This document shows positions 53,501 to 61,900 of a stretch of 64,000 nt of DNA, one piece after another. Every line of letters begins with the position of its first letter. Position 1 is the first letter of the stretch. The notes beneath the pieces were generated by a model. It saw nothing but the letters and a program-made list of their open reading frames with translations, searched no databases and was not told where the DNA came from. Origin of the DNA: Meandrina meandrites. Its lineage: Eukaryota; Cnidaria; Anthozoa; Scleractinia; Meandrinidae. The stretch spans positions 6,394,701 through 6,458,700 of the forward strand of contig OY855913.1 of assembly GCA_963693305.1 (NCBI GenBank), given 5' to 3'. A program made the position numbers and the translations under genes.

Positions 53501-56500
53501 GCTCGTGCCTGGGTTGTGGCTAGGGCAGGCTTTTGGGGTGTTCTTGCTACCTGGGTTTGGGGTCGGCAGCCATCCCCAGGTTCCTAAGCACTCAACCTCC
53601 ATGTGCGACGCAGGTGTTAAATATCCACAAATTGGCAGGAAAGAACATCCCCTTGAGTTTTTGGTCATACTTAATTGTGCTCAAAAGTGACTGAATTTTG
53701 ACATGTGGCATTCATTTTACTTGAGAAACATTACTAGTCCTGAAGTTTTTATTTTTGCTAGTTTGCAAAATTTGTTGTAGCTTTTGTTGCAATGCTTTTC
53801 TTGAAGATTATACAGTATTAACAAATAATATATTAATGAATAATATATTAAGTCAGAAGTTACTCCACTAGACATTACATGTACCTTCCTTTTGCAGTCT
53901 CTCCAGGATCAGTGCTCGTTATGTTGTCAGCTAGATGAGTGAGTAAGTAATCCAACAGCTGTGTCGGGGCCCCCTCAGTCAATAAAAGCATCAGTAAAGC
54001 ACTCTTTTCCATCGTATTGGGATAAAACACTTCCAGGCCAGCCATTAACACATTACAAGCCTCCTTATTCTGCACTTCAGCTCCAACCGAATCAACAGGT
54101 GCATTAATCAGCTTCCATATTAGAAGGTTTGTCTCTTTAACAGCGCTGTCATCTAGCTTGGCCCAGCCTGCATGCACTTGCCTCATGAGAGTTTGAAGTG
54201 CAACTAACATGGCTATTGTTATCTGGTGCTGGCCTTCTGTTATTATAGCGGCATTCAGAACATTGCAGATGTGGCTCAACAGTGTGTTATAAAAATCAGG
54301 TGTGTCGCACAATGTAACGTCATGATCATTTTCTATCGAAGCCACCCGTATCTTGGCATCTAGTCTTCTACAGAGGAAGGTAATTTGATGTGCTAATGAC
54401 GTTGAGGCCTCCAGTGGGTCAAGCTGATCTTGTGCGGTTTCAGCTACATTTTAAGTTGTTGGAAAAAAAATTAACAAACTTGTTGAGTTTGAATAATTTT
54501 GTTACCACCACAAAAGCTTACTAAAAGTTTTAATATCCTTAGTAAAAAGAGTTACCAAATGAATATTAATTTTGTTACTGTCATAAAAGCTATTTAAAAG
54601 CCTATTACCCAGGTAAAAAAAAACATCTTTTTAAGGTCAGCCAGAATTTGAAAAGTGAGCATGCCTGTCCACAATATGTTTAAGAAAGAAGGCATTTTTT
54701 GTGATCTTTTAATTTTTGCAGTTTCCCTTCTGTCATGAAATTGTCCAAACATCATGTGGTTGCCAATGAGACTGGCACAACACAGTCAGAGAAAACAAAT
54801 TCCCTGTGAAATCCACAAACTCTATCCCTTTGAGAACTGAATGAGCCAAGGAACAGTTTTACTCCATTGTATCCTTATTGTACCATGATAGCCCGATAAT
54901 TTTCATAGTGAATGAAATATAATTTTTCAATAATGATAATCAGAAACTTTGCAAGCCAAAAATGATACTTGTTCTGCCAAATGCAGATTGGTTAGCATGC
55001 CTAACAGACCAATTTTGTTCAAAATTAGCCAATGAAGAGAGACCAATAATATTAAGTTATTCATAGTGCATTACAAAAAAGGCTAGTCATCTCTCACAAA
55101 CATAAACAGAGGTTGGCAATTTTATACTAGAGACGTGTCATCCATCTGGACGAGTTTAAGCAAACATCATCCAGTAATGTATAAAGACAGGCAGAAGACA
55201 CCGAACCTGTGTAGATGAGCTACTTTTCAAAATGCTAGTATAAAATTGGCCAATCATTAACCTGTACAATGAAAGCTTGAAGGAGCTTGAAGTTGGTGAG
55301 ACACTTGATTGCAAGATGGCTGTCCACTAGCCACCCATTCGCCTATGTGACTGCTTCCGTAACTCCACAGTTGGCCATTAACTGAGTCCTGGCATACACC
55401 TGTGAATTTCAGTGACAAACGGTAATTTGAATAATTCAGCAAATAAAGTGGTTATTGTTCCACAGTAAGTGTCTAAGGTCAAAAGGTCACTTTGAAACTC
55501 CGAGCTGGGTGTAACACTGAAAGAAATTACCATGACCACCACACTTTTTCAAAAACTTACTGTTTTGCTAAGGGTCATGGAGAACTGTTGGCGAACAGTC
55601 AGTTTATACATTAGACTTATAAACTACAGACCACTTTTCACCAACAACACATTTTATTTTGTGTCATAAATTTTCATATGTCCAGGGGTTTCAATAAAAT
55701 TTGAAGTAGGCAGCTAGTTAGAATAGAGTAGCCGACTGCATCAACAAGTTTTGAAAAAATCATTCTCTAGTTACCTCAAATTAGGGTAAAAAGTAGCTGA
55801 CTTCTCTGAGCGAAGTAGCCAACGCTTATTGTCGGCTGTCGGTACTTGTTGAAAGCACTGTATGTCTGTCAGTTTCCAGGTATTCAGTTTGCTAAGTGCA
55901 TTATTCTGACAATTTAAAGTACACAGGGCTCAACAAAAACTTGAATTCCAACTTGCCCTTTGGGCAAGCAAGTCTCAAAACTTGCTTGCCCGAGCCGATT
56001 TCCCACTTGCCCGCATCAAAAAAATAAAGTAAAATAAGCTCATTAAAAATTCATAATCCTCGGATGACTAGATCTCATGAAGTGTTTTTTGATTGCTTTA
56101 CTTCGTTTGAACGTTTTCCTTATTAACATAACAATTGAAGTGACTGAAGTGATTTTCTTTTTCGCGTATTTTTCTCCCAAGCTGGTGTGTTATGAGACTG
56201 CATGGTGGAATGTTTATTTTTGGTATTGGAAGACACTAAACTGGTTTCTCATCAGTAGTGGTTATTTTATGAGGATTTTATTTTTGATGTTTGTACAAAT
56301 GAAAAGAACTTGGTTTCGTTAATTTTTGGGAGGTTCACTGAAATTTTATTTTGCTGATCAAAAGCTTTGGCCTAGTTGTTTACACTGCGTGTGCGCAAAA
56401 TTCTCACACTATTTATTTGTAGAAAGAAATTTGATAAGGTCAGATTTTAGTCACGTGCTAGGCAACCAGGTGGTCGTTTTCCCAAACTTAAAAGCATAAA

Positions 56501-58862
56501 ATAAAAGCCAAGCTCAAGCTTATACATTCACAGTGCAGACCTTCGAACTGGAACGGTAACGATTTTTTAAAAAGTTTTGGAAGATTTTTTCCGGCTTTTT
56601 TCAGAAAAGGCTTACACTTTGACAGCTCCGACTTCAGGTTTCAGTTTCGGCAGATGCAAGATACAAAGTACAACTGTAACTGAAAGTAAACGTCGAACTG
56701 TAACTGAAAGTAAATGTTGAACTGCAACACTTTTGTTTAGATCCAATTTTAGAGCCTTTCCGTTCATTCAAATTGAAGTTTTGTATTTGTATTACCCGAG
56801 AGAACGGATGCGAAGAAAATCGCGAGTTTGTTCAGCGCCAACCAACTCGCAATATTTTACGCTTGAACAGACACGGTAGAATTTTACCTGTCACGACTAT
56901 CACGCTTCAATACACTTTAGTAAGAAACATAATTATTTAAAGATGTGTAGTACATTAGAAAAAGTCATTTTAAGCGCTTCCGTGACTTACAAGCGATCGA
57001 CATTTTTCACAGCTTGAACATTGCGAAACAATTGTTCTATGCTGTCTGTATTTCTGATTATTTGTCATTTAGTTGATGGAGGGTTTTGCCCGGGCACTAA
57101 CCCATCAGGCAAGTGACCGTGAAAAGTTACTTGCCCGCCCTCGAAAACTACTTGTCGTGGACGACCGGACGGGACTTTTGTCGAGCCCTGGTACAGTACT
57201 TGTACACCAGGGGTGGTCATTCAAAGGATGGATAATGCTATCCAACAGATAAAGCAAAATTCAGTTGTAACATGTTAACAAAACCAACTACACTTTCCAC
57301 TGGATAGTGGTTTGTCTGGTGGATGGCATCATCCTAGCCTGTGAATACAGTGCCTCTCCGTGCTCCGACCCACGGCTGCATCGTCCACTAGTGAAGAGAC
57401 AAACTAATTAACTTACTAAGGCCTGGGATCAATAGATCCTGCCACTTGGGAGTTGCTGAGTTGACAACATTTTCATGCTTCACAAAAGAACCATCCAAGG
57501 TTGAAAAACAATAATTCATTGGACCTACAGAAAGCGAATGTAAAACAATAACTTTTGGTAAGAATTAAGAAGTTAACAAGCTTACCACAATTTATGCCAA
57601 CTAAGCATTGCCAATGACAGCAATAGACCTTAAACACCCTAAGTTAGTTAAAAAGAAACTTCCTCTGGTCCAATTGTTGGCATGATTCTACTAGGTGAAA
57701 TGTCCCTTATTTTCAGTGTCATCAAAGGAGATGCAATGGACCTAATTGGAGCATGGGATTTGCAGCATCATTGTGCTGGGTTGTCCAGGAAACACAATCA
57801 TGCACTTGACCTTTTTGCTACCAGAGTCTAACTGGGAGTCAAAAAATGTGGCTTTATAATATGGTTCTATATGTACAACCCTCCAAGTTAAGACCATTTT
57901 AGTCGCCATGGCGACTAAAATTTTGGAGCTGGTGACTAAATTGGAACCCAAGTCGCCAGCGTGGCGACTAAAATTGAGAAGAAGGATTGAAAGCGTGAGC
58001 TTAATTTAGCGACTAAAATTTTTCACTGGCGACCAAACTTAAGCAGTCGGGGCCAAATGGCCACTAAGGAAAAAAAATAAACTTGGAGGGTTGATGTAAC
58101 TTGTAGGAGAAACCCTTATACAAGGATTTTCATTCATTCAAATAAAAGATGTTGAGCTCTCTCTAGTATCTGCAGCTTCTATTACCAGACAATATTGACA
58201 ACTCAATTTTCAAGGGGCATGATACCTTCATACACTATAAGGTACAGTTAAAAAAGATTGGTTACAGAAAGAGTTGAAATCAAATGCGTCATACTTCTGT
58301 GACCTCTGAGTGACAGCAGCATTGGTCCAGAAGGGTTTGTAAGCTGTGGAACCACAATGACTAATATGTCGCCACTGATAAACATGGCTGATTGCTTGAG
58401 AGCACTCGCTGTCAGTCCGCAGCTAACCATCTCTGAAATGCAAATAATGCAAATGTTTTATATCGTTCATTCATTCACTCACTCCATTCAGTTGATATTC
58501 TTTTATATTTAGAAAATAATTTGTTTTGGACACCAATCACCCCCCCCCCCCCCCCCCTCCACCCCCCGGCAAGTTCATAGATTTCTTTAACTATTTATTC
58601 CATATAATTATGTGATCATTATACCTGCCAACTCTCATGCCTTAGGCCTGACTATCATGCATGTGGGTCGAAAGCTTTGATCTAATGCCTGCTCATGCAA
58701 ATGGACCAAATTCTTATGCCTTCCTGAAAAATTGCCAAAGCTATGACAGCACTTTTTCTTAAAATGTGAGATCCACACTAGAAATTTGCATATAATCTAC
58801 TTCTCCCCATTGACTGGACAGCTTTTTTTGAGTGACTGATGGACATAGACAACATACCAACT

Positions 58863-58904
<42 letters not shown>

Positions 58905-61900
58905 AAGCAGGGCTGTGCTCTAAGGGTGCCCGGGTGCCTCAGGTGACTAACTTTTGCCTTTGGGCAACCAGATAATCTTATTTCTTTCATATAAGCTTTA
59001 TGCTGGGCACCCTGGATCTCACAGTTTGGAACCTTTGGGCTCCTTGTAATTTTTCTTAGAGCGCAGCCTTGAGAAAGACAGGCAGACTGACTGACTAACT
59101 AACACTAATCATATTACTTTACTATGACCATATACCAAAAAATTCCTGATTAAATATACTAGTCTAGAACTTTAATTTTATACATAACTGTTAAACTGAA
59201 ACATTTGAACTTGACCACATACCATCTGCATCTTTTTGAGGGGTAGGAGTTGTAGGTGAACGTCTGACTGGTAATGGAGATGACAGGGAAGATGGAGGTT
59301 CCTCTTTCTTCATCACAATAACTGCATCACCACACGGAGAGGCAAGTTCTTCAAGCTCTTCCTCTAGTTTGAACTCTTGTAACCTTAAATCCATTTTTCG
59401 ATTCTCTTGATCAGCTTGGTCAGTTGTTTTTGCAGACCAAACCCAGAACAAGTGAATCTCATCACTTAGAAATTGTATGGTTTTGTTTTGAGGAGAAGGT
59501 TGTTCTCCATCTGAAACCTCTGGCCTAGTTGCATTCTTTAGTTTAATTGTCCGTATAATCTAGTAAAACAGAAAACGTAACCTAATTAATAGGATTTTTC
59601 GCTATTTTAAAAATGCATTAAGACAAAACAGAATGAGATGGCAGCCATTAAATTGACTGAAATGAATACAGGCAAGGTTAAATTCAAGGCCATTCTGGTC
59701 AGCAGTCTCCTTTACTAATGAGGGATGGTTGGAGGGCTTTTAAAGGGGTCAAGCCATTTCACTTGTGTTGCCCTTCGCATTCAGTTGGAAAAAAAACTTG
59801 TCGCTCCCATCCCTCCCCTCCCTTTAGGTGAATGTGGTTGCCGCATAGGGTTACCTTCCAGATAAGTTTTAAAGCCAAGGTGCTAATGATGAACTGCACA
59901 GGTCGATACTTGGGTGTAGCCAAATCCTTTTTACTGAAGTTTGCCATTGTTTATCATTGATTACTTGTCAGGTCAGTAGGCCAACCTAGTTGGCTTTTTG
60001 ACCAGAGACCACTCTCTTATCTGGAACACTGTTCTATACAACAACAAAAATGCAAAATACTTCTATTAAGAGATTGTCTCACCTGTAGAGAGATTGTATC
60101 CAGTACATAGCACATGTTTGTAGGTTCATTATCAAATTCTTTTGGCCGAAACAACAAATGGCCTTGTACAAACGCTAGCCACCCTTCCCTGAGATCAGCA
60201 TTTCTTCTATACACAGTCCCCCTAAAAGAGCAGAACGTTCAGGAAGTCATTAATTAGGACTGCTTCAAACAAGAATTGTGAAGACAGTTATATGGTAATA
60301 TCAAGACAATCCTTGAAATCATCCACCATACCCTTACAAGCCATCACCCAGCTTTGTACTGTCTAACAGTTCAACTGACAGACCTAGTTAATATGTAGTC
60401 CTAAAGCTTCACATTCTTCACTCTGCCACTAACTGGGTTTGTTCCATTAGTGAGGCCCTGCCAGGGTAAATTCCAACAAGCGACATGGCCCAAAAAGTAG
60501 CAACAGCACATAAAATAAAACCGTGACAAATGACAACCCTAATGGAAAAATTTAAATTCTGACAAGGACAATCAATTTTCCTTCAATTCAACTACCGACA
60601 GTGACGTGAAGTGCAATAAAACAGCGACACGGGACATTTTTAAATTTAGACAAGCGACACGGGATCCCCCCCTGGCAGGGCCTCATTAGTCCACTGGCTA
60701 TAGCTGGTCCCCCACACTTGGTAAGTAACCTCCTTGTCAGCCTCTCACCACTAGGGGTTCTCAGCAAGTTTGTAACTGTAAATCAACAGTGAATTAATGT
60801 TTTTTTTGCTTATTTTTTATCACACTCACCTGAGAGTTCCATGTTTTCCAGTCCCAATTTTAACCAGACCTTTACTAGACCCACTTATCAGGTACAGGAA
60901 TTTTCCATCACAAACAAGGCTATTTGTCTGATCATTGCTGCTTGTAGAGTCATCAGAGTCCATTAAAGTCATTTCAAACTGCCAGCTGGTGACAAAACGT
61001 GATGTGCGTAGAACACTGAGATCGCTTAATGAACCCTTCCTTTCGTACTCTACAGCTCTTCTCAGTACACCACCCACAGGCAGCTTGCCTAACATAGTCC
61101 CCTGCTGTTGTAGAACTTCAAGTACTTGAACAAACAGTTGAATGGAAAACCTGTTAATACAAATACATGTAAATCGTACAGGATGGGTAATAAGATCATG
61201 CTATGTGCGGTGGACTCTGGGTTGAGCAGTCCAGGTTCGAGCCCTGGCCAGGGTCATATTTGTATATACACTAGGGAGTAGGTGGCAGAACCTGCGATGG
61301 CTGGGAAGGAAGTACTACTTCATATTATAGAAGCCAGGATAAGTTCTGGCAGTTTGAGCCAGTTTGGCCCGAGTGCAATTTTACCATGCTGTCCCTTGTA
61401 TTTACAAAGACAATATAAATAGGTCACTCGACCCCCACATACAGATGGTCCATTGAGTTTGAGACAGTAATAACAACGATGATAACGTAAGATGCAACAA
61501 GATCTCAAGTACTATGTTGTTATGTTAGGTGTCAGTAATTATCATTTGATTGTTGGAAACCTCCAATCATATAGCTTGAAATCAGATTTATCTGCCAGCT
61601 GTAAACAACAACAACAAAACCCTTTATTAAATGTGTCTGGGGGTATTTAGCATTGCTGCTAATTGGGGACACAACAAAAAAGAAAATTATAAATGTGAAA
61701 ATAAATGAGTATATATTAAAAAGGAAATAAGTAAATATTATCATGTATTATAACTATAATGCATTTCATTGTTGGAAACCCCCAAACATTTAACTTGAAC
61801 TCAACTTGACAATTCACGACATTTGCCAAAAAGAAAAACAAATCTTCTCTTTCTTTTATCTAAAACAACAATGGTAAGAGCATTGCCTTATCACAATTAA

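Noticed and set aside
53487..53690. 67-codon plus ORF in a GC-richer patch (53160-53660)
   Set aside because: No homology is recognised and there is no splice support; it could be part of an unknown repeat.
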